DNA from: a virus
Strand: one strand, 5' to 3'
Length of the DNA: 41,084 nt
IMG/VR virus record: IMGVR_UViG_3300033388_002277
Location: 1-41,084 of that record
The notes under the pieces are model-generated. The model was given only the letters and a program-made list of their open reading frames with translations, did not search any database and was not told where the DNA came from. Position numbers and translations under genes: made by a program. Numbering within the stretch: position 1 is the first letter of the stretch; the number at the start of each line of letters is the position of its first letter. This document shows, one piece after another, positions 1 to 8,536 of the stretch.

Positions 1-114
1 ATCTCTCCCTTGGTAGGAACTGTTCCACCGGCTTCGCCCAATAATTTAGCTAATCCGTTCTTTGCCGTAATTTTCTCAAATGGTTGGATAAGACTGTTTT
101 GCTCTATAGTTGTG
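1..114. repeat. Terminal direct repeat, left copy (circular overlap)
   Basis: Identical over 114 bp to 40971-41084. A coding frame continues through the join (866 down to 1, then 40970 down to 39482; 2355 bp, a multiple of three). This is what a circular assembly written with a k-mer overlap looks like. A true 114-bp terminal redundancy is possible but lies inside a gene, which makes it less likely. Confidence 0.93.
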
Positions 115-866
115 AATAAAGAGTCAATGTCCGGCTGAGTTACTTGGCCCCTTATCCCCTCAAATTGTACCTTAGGCATCTCTCCCTTGAGGTTTTTCAG
201 CTGCTCAAAGTACCCAGCTTCCCCAGGTGTACGCCCTCCGGCCTCTATTACCTTGCCTATGCGCTTTGAGCGTTCAGCAGTATACAATGCTTGCTGCTGT
301 TTTCTGATGGGTTTAGCGGCCTTGAGAGCCTTTATGACTCTAGGAACTGGATCATCCCTAATCACACTTGCTTGGAGTGGTGTTTTAGGTTTCCCAACGC
401 GAGTCGAGATCTTTTTCAATGCCTTCTCATATCGCCCTAGTTCCTTAACGGCTTTACCAAATCCCTTCTTTACAGGGACAGTTTTGGCAATAGTCTTTAA
501 TGTAGTACCTTTGATAGGTATTTTACCTAAGACCTTACCTGCTGGACCAGCAACAGCCATCAAAGCTATGTCTAATGGTGATAGGTCAGCTATATCCACA
601 CCTGCTTCTTTTATGGCAGATGGAGCGCCTTTACGCATTATTTCGCCAATTGAAGGAGTTCTACCCTTTTCCATTTCAGCAGCTACAAATTCACCTAAAG
701 CTTTCTGGCGTTTTTCTTTGATGCCTACGTGTTCAGCTATTGTCCTACCTGTTACCTGCTTGGAAATAGGCTCTAGTATAAACTGCCCAATAGTTTTCTT
801 AGGCTTATTTCCTACCGGCTGTAAATCCAATGTGGATTTCTTTACTGGTTGTAAATCTAAAGGCAT
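1..866 (-). CDS. Large internal virion/ejection-like protein, N-terminal part (gene spans the circle join)
   Basis: N-terminal 289 codons of a 784-residue protein whose remainder is 39482-40970. The start ATG (866..864) shares one base with the TAA stop of the upstream gene, and a good ribosome site lies further upstream of that gene. The protein opens with two copies of the motif LDLQPV (residues 3-8 and 13-18), then a basic, Ala/Lys-rich, mostly helical region. A hydrophobic stretch near residues 95-105 (SPLDIALMAVAGPAGKVLG) could contact membrane. I know no catalytic motif here. Its size, its place after the nozzle and the glycine-rich virion protein, and its helical composition fit podovirus ejection proteins or the 'large polyvalent protein' class. 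The function is inferred from context. Confidence 0.75.
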   Translation of the reverse strand, partial: MPLDLQPVKKSTLDLQPVGNKPKKTIGQFILEPISKQVTGRTIAEHVGIKEKRQKALGEFVAAEMEKGRTPSIGEIMRKGAPSAIKEAGVDIADLSPLDIALMAVAGPAGKVLGKIPIKGTTLKTIAKTVPVKKGFGKAVKELGRYEKALKKISTRVGKPKTPLQASVIRDDPVPRVIKALKAAKPIRKQQQALYTAERSKRIGKVIEAGGRTPGEAGYFEQLKNLKGEMPKVQFEGIRGQVTQPDIDSLFTTIEQNSLIQPFEKITAKNGLAKLLGEAGGTVPTKGE

Positions 867-1420
867 TATGGTTTCCTTCTATACCCTTCGTCTAATGCTT
901 GCTGTAATTGGCTCTTAGGTATTGTGAATTCCGTACCTGATGCGTCTACTACTTTGACTCTTGCACCGATAGGCTTAGGAGTCTTAGTGCTTTTAGTATC
1001 TCTTGCTGCGTTTTCAACTGCAGCGTATAAATCAGGATATGTTTCTTTAAGATTCTCAGATTGTACAGGATCAGATAGCAACTTGATGGCTGCAGTCTTG
1101 GAAAGCCCACCTGCTTCCTTTTGTGCGAATACACTTCCTACAGGGCGTTCCCCTACTACTTCTCCTGTTGGTCCAACAATACTCTGAGTAGTTGGGGCCA
1201 ACGAAGCTTCCTTTTCCAGTAATCTTTCTTTGATAGTCCCCTCAAAGCCAAGAAGGTTTTTTTCTCTTTCCAAACCTTCACCGGCCATTCTGTCCATTTT
1301 CAATTTATTAGCTACCTTGCCAATAGCTGCGCCAATCCCAGCGCGCTTACCCCCTGATGCTCTGCCAACTTCATATCCGCTGACAAGTCCACTTTGTACA
1401 CCTCTCCAATCTCCTGCCAT
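866..1420 (-). CDS. Small virion-associated protein of unknown function (184 aa)
   Basis: Start ATG at 1420 follows a strong GGAGG seven bases upstream. The N-terminus (MAGDWRGVQSGLVSGYEVG) is Gly/Ala-rich, followed by charged helical sequence and a Lys/Thr-rich linker. It lies between the 515-aa glycine-rich protein and the 784-aa ejection-like protein, and its stop overlaps the latter's start by one base. N-terminal 'G..VQ.G...G...G' segments of this kind are common in small podovirus internal virion proteins encoded here, but I do not recognise a defined family. It could be a minor core protein or a chaperone for the larger neighbour. Confidence 0.7.
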   Translation of the reverse strand: MAGDWRGVQSGLVSGYEVGRASGGKRAGIGAAIGKVANKLKMDRMAGEGLEREKNLLGFEGTIKERLLEKEASLAPTTQSIVGPTGEVVGERPVGSVFAQKEAGGLSKTAAIKLLSDPVQSENLKETYPDLYAAVENAARDTKSTKTPKPIGARVKVVDASGTEFTIPKSQLQQALDEGYRRKP

Positions 1421-1436
1421 TATTTACCTCCAATAT

Positions 1437-2984
1437 TTATTGTACTGTTCCCCCAGGTTGTCCTTGAGGGGTTCCTCTAACTAAAAGTTCTGATCCTAAA
1501 GTGCCTAATGATTCTCTTATTGCTTGAACATCTGCTACCTTCGCGCCATAAACCATAGCTGCTGATTGAACATCTAAGCCGGTTAATCCTATAAGATCGT
1601 CCATAGTCCTCTGATCGACCTGTAAACTGTCTTGAATTGCTTGATACTTTTGAGTTCTTGCAAGTTCAAATCTTCTTTGCTCTTCTTGAGCAACATAATT
1701 ATTCTTAACTTCCATAAAACTCTTATCTAACATATTGTTGGCTGTAATATACTCGCCATTCTGTTGATAATTAGGATCAATAGCGTTCCATTGCTGGGCT
1801 AATGCTTTCTTTTGTCTACCATATTCATTGTCTAAATTAGTCAATGTAGTTTTGTAATATTCATCACTACCACTAGCGTAAAGATCTGTAGGTGATGCTG
1901 ACAATATATTACCTAACTCTGACTGTGCTTGTTGGCCTAGTGGTGTTAATCCACCCTGAGCAGATAAAATCTTACTTCTTAGCAGCTCGACACTATCAGG
2001 CATTTGGAATTCAGGTTGCTGTATTCCGCTTGAAGCTAACAAAGAACCAGCTCCAAGAATATTTTTAGGGGTTGCTAAACTCCCAAGGTTAAATCCTTTA
2101 GATGCTGGTGCCACCGCTGTTGGTGCTGTAGCCGCTGATTGAACTGTTGGGGCAGCTGTTGGTACTCCTGCAGTCTTCGCAGCTCCACCTAAAAGGCCTG
2201 GAGCGCCACCAGATGATAAGCTAGGTACTTGCGACAAATTAGTGAATCCTTGTGCTGATTGTCCTGCTGTAACTGGACCCTGTAGCTTTCCTACAGAACT
2301 AAGAGCTGATGAAGCTGCTGCAGAACCAAGTAAATTTTGTGGAACTTGCGACAAATTAGAATAACCTAATGCACTTTGTCCTGCTGTAACTGGACCCTGC
2401 AAAGCTCCTGTTGCTGGCGCTCCCATACCAAGAAACTTTCCACCTGTGCCTATAAGCCCCTTTGTAGCTGCAGCTCCTGTTGTAGCAGCTGTACCCATAA
2501 GACCAGAGCCTAATTGCCCTAAATAGCTTCCACCTGCGGCTTTAGAGGCTTCAATTCCGGCTGACATACCGCCAGCACCCATACCGCCCCCTAATCCTGC
2601 CAAAGCAGTCTGTATACCGCTTATCTTTCCTGAACCCATAGTTTTCTGTGTTATTGCACTTGACCCTGCGCTAATCATTCCTGCAGCCAAAGGACCAAGA
2701 GGGCCAGCAAGCATCCCTAATGCTATTGGTATTACTTTTGCGAATATTTTCTTACCTTTTTTATGACGAATTCCGTATTCATCTTCATGGTTAGAATGTT
2801 TGGAAACTAACTCATCAATTTCATGGTGCAAAGTAGCTTCATCAACATCTTTAATCCCTGTTCTTCTTACGAAAGCAAAGCCTTTTTCTTTATCAGCAAT
2901 ACCTAATGAATCACTGATCCCTTTGTAGGGTAAACTATCGAACTCTTTGTCAGTCAATATCTGTACTGTGTAATTTTTACTCAT
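1437..2984 (-). CDS. Glycine/alanine-rich internal virion protein with tandem repeat (515 aa)
   Basis: ATG at 2984 has AAAAAGGAG upstream. Domains in order: a charged N-terminus (about 1-85) containing a His/Glu-rich helix (residues 50-75); a long Gly/Ala/Ser/Pro-rich hydrophobic region (about 85-320); and a soluble helical C-terminus (about 330-515) rich in Gln and charged residues. The middle region carries two copies of a 21-residue repeat starting LQGPVTAGQSA, 39 residues apart. A long Gly/Ala-rich, membrane-compatible middle between two helical ends fits proteins that form a channel through the cell envelope on DNA ejection. The family is not recognised; the role is inferred from position in the tail/ejection block. 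Confidence 0.75.
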   Translation of the reverse strand: MSKNYTVQILTDKEFDSLPYKGISDSLGIADKEKGFAFVRRTGIKDVDEATLHHEIDELVSKHSNHEDEYGIRHKKGKKIFAKVIPIALGMLAGPLGPLAAGMISAGSSAITQKTMGSGKISGIQTALAGLGGGMGAGGMSAGIEASKAAGGSYLGQLGSGLMGTAATTGAAATKGLIGTGGKFLGMGAPATGALQGPVTAGQSALGYSNLSQVPQNLLGSAAASSALSSVGKLQGPVTAGQSAQGFTNLSQVPSLSSGGAPGLLGGAAKTAGVPTAAPTVQSAATAPTAVAPASKGFNLGSLATPKNILGAGSLLASSGIQQPEFQMPDSVELLRSKILSAQGGLTPLGQQAQSELGNILSASPTDLYASGSDEYYKTTLTNLDNEYGRQKKALAQQWNAIDPNYQQNGEYITANNMLDKSFMEVKNNYVAQEEQRRFELARTQKYQAIQDSLQVDQRTMDDLIGLTGLDVQSAAMVYGAKVADVQAIRESLGTLGSELLVRGTPQGQPGGTVQ

Positions 2985-2985
2985 A

Positions 2986-3327
2986 TCATATCTCCTTTTT
3001 ATAAGTTTTTGTTATACCATTTTTATGTCTACACCAACAAATCTCTTTGACCGTTGGGAAAGCATTTTTAATGTATGATTTAAAACGACTCCAAGTTTCA
3101 TGTGAAAACTTTGGGTTATCAGATAATTTAGTAGTTATAAGTTGATCTACATAACAGATTGTTCCTCTCTCATCATCTTCTTCAACACTCCAAGGATTAT
3201 CTCTTTGAGCATACATATCAGGATTATTTGTAATAAAAAATGAAATAGTACAAGCTAAGGCATCACCTCTGAAAAAAGGTATTAACCTGCTTCTCTCTAA
3301 CATTTCTTTGTAATATACTTTATCCAT
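2986..3327 (-). CDS. Tail-module protein of unknown function (113 aa)
   Basis: Start ATG at 3327 shares a base with the TAA of the upstream gene. The sequence starts MDKVYYKEMLERSRLIPFFR and has many aromatic residues and a basic tail with a Trp-Cys pair (ICWCRHKNG). Small proteins at this place in podovirus tail operons sometimes have an acetyltransferase-like fold, but I see no acetyl-CoA motif and do not assign it. It is coupled to the 199-aa tail protein upstream and the 515-aa virion protein downstream. Confidence 0.65.
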   Translation of the reverse strand: MDKVYYKEMLERSRLIPFFRGDALACTISFFITNNPDMYAQRDNPWSVEEDDERGTICYVDQLITTKLSDNPKFSHETWSRFKSYIKNAFPTVKEICWCRHKNGITKTYKKEI

Positions 3328-3926
3328 TAAAACAATGCCTCCAATGATATATATATTGCATACTTAGGACTTCCTGCCTTACCAGCGATAGCAGTTGCAT
3401 AAGTTATTGCTACTGGTTCACAACTTAGAAAAGAAGTTCCTAAAGCCCCATTTGCTGTTGAGTTTAAATTAACAGAAGATGTAGGGGTTATGGTTTTGGC
3501 CCCAGAAATATCACTCCACCCTATTGTGGCTGAAAGCGTACCAGTGCCAGCAGTAGTACAAATCATATATACATTTACTCTATATAGCCCAGCTGATGAT
3601 GGAGTATAGACAATTGCTGTCGATATATCATCTCCTTGATCTATCAATTGAATGGTGCTGACTATAGTTGTTTGAGAAAAACCTGATGTTCCCCATTGAG
3701 AAAAATGCCAAGTGTTATTTGTGCTATCATAAAAATAAAATCGTCTGATAGTTCCGCTTATATAAAGTAAGAACTCCCCTTCATCTCCTATATGAGTAGG
3801 CACAGTAGTAACAACTCTCATTTGGTATCGAGAATTATTGATCAACTGTGTCAAATCATTTGCAAAATCAACAAAGTCATTGTCTTTTCTGGTTTGCTTA
3901 GAAAATTCAAACTGTCTTAGCTTCAC
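3327..3926 (-). CDS. Probable tail/appendage beta-protein (199 aa)
   Basis: Start overlaps the nozzle gene's TGA (ATGA). The N-terminal 30 residues are charged and helical, resembling short tail-attachment segments. The rest is Thr/Ser/Gly-rich beta sequence, including a jelly-roll-like stretch (TPSSAGLYRVNVYMICT) seen in many phage surface proteins. No signal peptide, in contrast to the fibre-like genes at 35267-39081. The likely role is a tail-tip or head-fibre component bound through its N-terminus. This comes from composition and position only. Confidence 0.65.
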   Translation of the reverse strand: MKLRQFEFSKQTRKDNDFVDFANDLTQLINNSRYQMRVVTTVPTHIGDEGEFLLYISGTIRRFYFYDSTNNTWHFSQWGTSGFSQTTIVSTIQLIDQGDDISTAIVYTPSSAGLYRVNVYMICTTAGTGTLSATIGWSDISGAKTITPTSSVNLNSTANGALGTSFLSCEPVAITYATAIAGKAGSPKYAIYISLEALF

Positions 3927-6900
3927 GAAGTTGCACCATCTCCTACTTCTAGTCCGAGTAATACACCGGCTAAATCTAAACTATATAAAGAAACTGCTGG
4001 ATTAGATGAATCATCTTTTATCTTCATTTGTAGCATATTCTCAACAGTTCCTATATCTATCAGAACAGTTTTCCCAAAAGTGAAATCATCAGCTCTGTTA
4101 TAGGCGAATGTTTCCGCTGTTGTCCAAGATACATTCCAATCAATTCTAAATTGAAAATAAAGATTAATTGTAGATACTGAAGGTGCTTGCTTGAAACTTA
4201 TGCCTAGCTGTAATGATTTTGATAACGTACCTACTGATCCAGGCTTTATCCTTGGTGATACCCAATAAGCGCTTATATCAGTCCCATCATCACTATCACC
4301 GCTTTCCATCTGCCACATATACCCTGTATACCCAGCGCAATACAATATCTTGGCTTTGCTTGTAGATATGGCATAAAGGGAAGAAGCAAAAGGTTGACCA
4401 TCATAAGGATAAACACCGCCTGTTTTATAATCAAAAACAAAAGCGTAATTGATAACAGTATCTGTACCTAAAACGCAATATAGTATATACTCTGATGTAT
4501 CAGTTTTTACCGTAGAATGGAAACAATCAGCATAAGTCAAATTCATATCTGAAAAAGATAATGGCTGATCATCGCCAGGCTCAAACAAATCATTAGTTTC
4601 TTCTGTTAAATTTTCATTTATAATCTGAACATTGTAGCCATCGAATAAGGCTAGTTTCTTATCTGTAGTCAAGAACACTAATACAGTGCCAAGCTCTCCA
4701 CCGATTTCAACTTCTTTAATAGTATAATGAGCCGGACAACCAATTCCCAATATCTGATCAACTTGGAAAGTTGGATTTGAACCCAGAAAACTTATTCTAT
4801 GTATTGAATATCTTTTGAAGATATATAATTTACCTTTCAATATCCTCATACCTGTTATAACATCACCATCATTAGTATTAACATTCAGCGTATTGGCGGC
4901 ATCCCATGTAGCATAATCTGAAAGGTTCGAATATTTTATAGTATTAGGGGAACCGCGAACACCTGCTGCGAATACATAGTTGCGCCAAATTACTACAAAT
5001 TTACTGATAGGGGCTGCAGCTACCGAAGATACTGCACCTGTACCTAGATACGTAAAAAGCCCTATGTCTGTATTTATCAATGCTCTGCCGGACTGCCAAT
5101 CAGCAAATGTCCAATATCTGCTTGTAGTTAGTAACGAGGCCGCATAGAAATTATCTATATAGAAAGTTGTTTCAGCGTCAGCATTTAAAACTGTTATTAT
5201 TATTTCATCTATATCATCTTTGTTGGCATTGGAAACAGCGGATAAATCCCAAGTAACCGTTTGGAAAACATTAGCTACTGTTATATTTGGGGTTATTTCT
5301 GTGGTCGTGCCTCCACTATCATGTATACCTATCTTTATATTACTACCAGTACGATTAGAGCGTATATCAAACTTCAACGTATTCTCATTAGACAAATCTA
5401 TTGATAATGATGATTTCGTTAAAGTATCATTTAAACTGCTTGCTATTGCTGCAATACTTTTCAAGGAATATAATCCTTGAGTTTTAATTGTACTTTCAGA
5501 ATAAGATTGAAGAGGTCCATCGGTGCTATAAGGTCCAGTAGGTACTGTAATAGTATCATCTGGTGTAGAATTTGGTGAAGCACTAAATATATTACTTTTC
5601 TGTATTCTTAATTCGTCCATATAGCCGTCCAAGAAATTAGTTGCGCCTGTAGCACCTATACTTAAAATACCAGCGAAGGTGTCTGTATTTGTAAAAGAAC
5701 CGCTGTAAGCTACTTGAACACCATCTTTATATATTCCAAATTCATCAGCTTTCTTTACTAAAGCGATATGGTGCCAATCAGTATCAGTTATTTCCCCACC
5801 ACTAATGCTTATTCTTGTAGTAGCATTTTCTCTATAAAAGAAGAAAATCCCATTACCATGTATATGAAGTAGCCCCCATGTATTATCATCATTCTCTCGT
5901 TGTGCTACATATTCTTCATTTCCTACATGATCGTTATGTTTTACCCAGAAATCTATAGTCCAATCATCAATAGTGGAAGCCATTAAGTCCCAATCGGGAC
6001 TATCAGCATATTGTAAAAATCCACTATCACCATCAAAATCAGCACTGGCGGTACCCCATTTCTTGACAGCAGTAACGGTATTAACATCAGCAGTGACTGT
6101 AGCATTGCCTTTAGGATCGTCAGTAGAGGAATCTGGGAAAGTTGTTCCTGCATCTGCACCATCCATGTGCATTGCTAACTTAGTATTTGAATCTATAGTG
6201 GCAGTAGTATCACTACTGACATACGCTGCCTGTGCAGCACCATCTGTAGCATATTCCATTAAATCAACTTCTGTGCTTACATTAAATAAATTATCCCAAG
6301 CACCGTCTGGCGTTCCTAATGAATCTTTTTCCATTTTGTACAAAGTAGTGCCAAACATTCCTAGTAGCATATTCCTGGAAGAGAAATCAAAAAGGGAAAA
6401 ACAATCATTACCCTTTGCGCCACCAGTAATATACATCTCAAATACTGCATTATACTTGCTTTGGGCTTCCCACGTGGTAGCATCATAAGCGCTCATTGTT
6501 CCATCAGGGAAAACTACATCATAATCATCTGTTCCCCATTCTGCGTAAGCTGTTCCATTTATGGTGTTGTCACCCTGCAATACTAAATGATATTGAGTGT
6601 CAGCAGTTAATGTTGGTCCAGTTGAAAATGTGAAAGTATACCAAGCGTAAGAAGTAGTTAATGTAGATATATCAATATTTACTGAAGTTCCATTAGATAC
6701 TGCCGAACCAGAAGGCACACCTGAGCTGTCTGTCTGTAGCTCTATGTTTATATTTCCTGTAGGAGTGCTAGTTTTCTTTAGCCACAACCTTACCTTTTGA
6801 ACGGCAGCTGAAGTCTTGGGCTTAAATCCTTGAGATATTTCTGTTCTTGAAGTAGCATCTCTGAGAGCATAATCAAACGTTTGATATCCTGAAGGATAGT

Positions 6901-7099
6901 AAACGTCTAAATTATCACTGCCAACTTCTGAAGAATTAATTTTTGAATACCCACCCCTTTTGACTAATCTTTCTTTTACTCCGGCACAATGAAAGTTTCT
7001 CATATTGGGACTCTTAGTAAGACCCATAGCTATAATAGGCGTTCTGGTATCTTGCCCACCTGAGAAATCAGTAATTGCAGCAATCTGTTTACGTATCAT
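3923..7099 (-). CDS. Tail nozzle-like protein with inserted LamG/jelly-roll domains (1058 aa)
   Basis: Start ATG (7099) shares a base with the stop of the adaptor gene, the usual adaptor-nozzle pair of podoviruses. The N-terminus (about 1-60: FSGGQDTR, AMGLTKSPNMRNF) and the region at about 670-945 (FVVIWRNYVFAAG, GDVITGMRILKGKLYIFK) look like the blades of the nozzle beta-propeller. Inserted between them are a jelly-roll-like domain (about 85-200), a LamG/concanavalin-type domain (about 300-505, with DWTIDFWVKHND and DTDWHHIALVKK), and a second carbohydrate-binding-like jelly roll (about 535-660). Simple nozzles lack these. The extra domains probably face outward and bind host glycans, giving the short tail its own receptor-binding surface. 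Propeller and inserts are my reading, not a search result. Confidence 0.8.
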   Translation of the reverse strand: MIRKQIAAITDFSGGQDTRTPIIAMGLTKSPNMRNFHCAGVKERLVKRGGYSKINSSEVGSDNLDVYYPSGYQTFDYALRDATSRTEISQGFKPKTSAAVQKVRLWLKKTSTPTGNINIELQTDSSGVPSGSAVSNGTSVNIDISTLTTSYAWYTFTFSTGPTLTADTQYHLVLQGDNTINGTAYAEWGTDDYDVVFPDGTMSAYDATTWEAQSKYNAVFEMYITGGAKGNDCFSLFDFSSRNMLLGMFGTTLYKMEKDSLGTPDGAWDNLFNVSTEVDLMEYATDGAAQAAYVSSDTTATIDSNTKLAMHMDGADAGTTFPDSSTDDPKGNATVTADVNTVTAVKKWGTASADFDGDSGFLQYADSPDWDLMASTIDDWTIDFWVKHNDHVGNEEYVAQRENDDNTWGLLHIHGNGIFFFYRENATTRISISGGEITDTDWHHIALVKKADEFGIYKDGVQVAYSGSFTNTDTFAGILSIGATGATNFLDGYMDELRIQKSNIFSASPNSTPDDTITVPTGPYSTDGPLQSYSESTIKTQGLYSLKSIAAIASSLNDTLTKSSLSIDLSNENTLKFDIRSNRTGSNIKIGIHDSGGTTTEITPNITVANVFQTVTWDLSAVSNANKDDIDEIIITVLNADAETTFYIDNFYAASLLTTSRYWTFADWQSGRALINTDIGLFTYLGTGAVSSVAAAPISKFVVIWRNYVFAAGVRGSPNTIKYSNLSDYATWDAANTLNVNTNDGDVITGMRILKGKLYIFKRYSIHRISFLGSNPTFQVDQILGIGCPAHYTIKEVEIGGELGTVLVFLTTDKKLALFDGYNVQIINENLTEETNDLFEPGDDQPLSFSDMNLTYADCFHSTVKTDTSEYILYCVLGTDTVINYAFVFDYKTGGVYPYDGQPFASSLYAISTSKAKILYCAGYTGYMWQMESGDSDDGTDISAYWVSPRIKPGSVGTLSKSLQLGISFKQAPSVSTINLYFQFRIDWNVSWTTAETFAYNRADDFTFGKTVLIDIGTVENMLQMKIKDDSSNPAVSLYSLDLAGVLLGLEVGDGATS

Positions 7100-7809
7100 T
7101 AATAATCCTTCATCCTTGAAGATCTTCGTTGATCTATTGCTATCATTGGTCTACCTATCCTTGGTGATCTACCTTCTTTTTTATCGTCAATTATATGAGC
7201 TTGGTTGAGTAATCTTTTAGCCTTAGATTCCCATATTCCCATACCACTAACATCGCCCTGCTTGGCCAACAAATCAGATACAGCTAAGTATACGATAGCC
7301 ATTTGCTGTGAAGTTTCAGGAATATTAGGAATATCTGTGTCACCAACCATTTCAGTTGGTTTCTTAACATAATCAAATCTGATAACTCCATACTGAGAAA
7401 CAAACGATGAAGAGGGAATAGATGAAAATTGTAAACTCAACGTACCATCAGTCTTGGTAACTCTACATTTGCTAGGAGTTCCTAAAAGTGATTCATCAAC
7501 TTCTTCACTCCACCTTGCATCATCAACAACATCTATTGGAATACGAACACCGTTGGAAAGATACCAACAAGAGATAATGTGATCAAAGTCTGTAGTCCCT
7601 GTAAGGATAGCGTAAGAAGCTGTGTCAGCAACTGGAGTAATAGAAGATTCTCTTTTTAAGCTTTCCCAGTTCCTTAGAGATGCTATTAACCGTAAAGCAT
7701 CGTTAGCTGCTCTTTTTGCTTTCGTGTCGGCAGACGTAACATTATTTATATTAGCATAATCCTTTATGCGCGTATAAAGATCTAAAAATTCTAAACCGTA
7801 TGTTGCCAT
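7099..7809 (-). CDS. Head-to-tail adaptor protein (236 aa)
   Basis: ATG at 7809 follows AGGAGC. The helical N-terminus (LDLYTRIKDYANINN, KRAANDALRLIASLRNW) followed by a beta-rich centre (TDFDHIISCWYLSNG, RVTKTDGTLSLQF, RFDYVKKPTEM) and a closing helix with AIVYLAVSDLLAKQGD is the pattern of podovirus adaptor proteins (T7 gp11/P22 gp4-like class). They join the portal to the tail nozzle. It directly precedes and is coupled to the nozzle gene, which supports the call. The basic C-terminus (IDQRRSSRMKDY) could contact DNA or the portal. Confidence 0.8.
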   Translation of the reverse strand: MATYGLEFLDLYTRIKDYANINNVTSADTKAKRAANDALRLIASLRNWESLKRESSITPVADTASYAILTGTTDFDHIISCWYLSNGVRIPIDVVDDARWSEEVDESLLGTPSKCRVTKTDGTLSLQFSSIPSSSFVSQYGVIRFDYVKKPTEMVGDTDIPNIPETSQQMAIVYLAVSDLLAKQGDVSGMGIWESKAKRLLNQAHIIDDKKEGRSPRIGRPMIAIDQRRSSRMKDY

Positions 7810-7819
7810 CCCAAAGCTC

Positions 7820-8248
7820 CTATTTTAATTTTTCATTTATTAAATCTTTGATACTATCAATAACTTCAATTTTCTCTTTAAGAGTATTCTTCAATTTTGT
7901 TAAAGTACCCCTTAACCCTTCATTGGATTTGATAAGATCAGTAGCTTCTTTTTCTCTCTTATCCAATTGAGAAATTTTACCTGCTGCCAATGCTTCCTTG
8001 GTATTGGCAGAATTAACCTTTCCCTGGGCTTTCTCTAGCATTGAATCAATTTCCTCTTGATGCTCTTTTTTCTTTTTGGCAAATTCCTTATCTAATTTTA
8101 AGATATCTTTTGACTTTTCGTTTCTTGTTTCTTCAAGAACTTTAAGATTAGCTATAACTGAAACTTCTTTATTCTTTAAAGTCTTAACTACACCTTTTAG
8201 TTTTCTGACTTCCTTCTCTATTAATGTATCAAAGCTTTGATCTCTCAT
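7820..8248 (-). CDS. Coiled-coil protein of unknown function (142 aa)
   Basis: Nearly the whole chain is Lys/Glu/Leu heptad-like sequence (KELKG... EVSVIANLKVLEETRNEKS; EKIEVIDSIKDLIN), predicting a long coiled coil without membrane segments. Start ATG at 8248 overlaps the TGA of the zinc-finger gene. It lies just before the adaptor gene. It could be a structural spacer or chaperone, but I do not recognise a family. Confidence 0.65.
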   Translation of the reverse strand: MRDQSFDTLIEKEVRKLKGVVKTLKNKEVSVIANLKVLEETRNEKSKDILKLDKEFAKKKKEHQEEIDSMLEKAQGKVNSANTKEALAAGKISQLDKREKEATDLIKSNEGLRGTLTKLKNTLKEKIEVIDSIKDLINEKLK

Positions 8249-8523
8249 TGAGTTTCCTCCTTTTTGTGCTTTCTTGAATGTGATCTAAGCCCTAATTCTG
8301 TCTTAGCTACAAAATCACATACAGCACATTTGAATTCTTCTTCGGGTTCTTTTACTATTGGGCTTACATCAGGAATTTTTATGTCTTCCATAACGACTTC
8401 AAATTCAGCCCTATTAGGCAAACTAAATATATAATTTATTATCTCTTGATCTTTAATATCTAATACTCGATCATTCTCTTTTGTGAAAAAGTAAGGTTTT
8501 CTATTCAGGGAAACCTTAAACAT
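8245..8523 (-). CDS. C2H2 zinc-finger protein (92 aa)
   Basis: The C-terminus holds a textbook C2H2 finger: C66-x2-C69-x12-H82-x3-H86 (CAVCDFVAKTELGLRSHSRK then H). The N-terminus (MFKVSLNRKPYFFTKENDRV) is a small beta-rich segment. I chose ATG 8523 because AAAGGTGG lies just upstream; a longer start at 8553 would lie inside the preceding membrane-protein gene. Such small C2H2 proteins occur in phage head regions but their role is not established; binding to DNA, RNA or a virion protein are all possible. Confidence 0.75.
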   Translation of the reverse strand: MFKVSLNRKPYFFTKENDRVLDIKDQEIINYIFSLPNRAEFEVVMEDIKIPDVSPIVKEPEEEFKCAVCDFVAKTELGLRSHSRKHKKEETQ

Positions 8524-8536
8524 CGTTCTACCACCT

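Noticed and set aside
175-189. Third copy of the terminal repeat start (CATCTCTCCCTTG at 177-189)
   Set aside because: Only 13 bases match and they encode the same short KGEM peptide by chance; the flanks differ.
187-918. Long plus-strand frame (243 codons) opposite the ejection-like gene
   Set aside because: It is antisense to a continuous minus-strand gene with good start, coupling and composition; the plus-strand product is low-complexity without domain or ribosome site.
5973-6488. Plus-strand frame (171 codons) opposite the nozzle gene
   Set aside because: Antisense shadow of the LamG region; no ribosome site and no recognisable domain.
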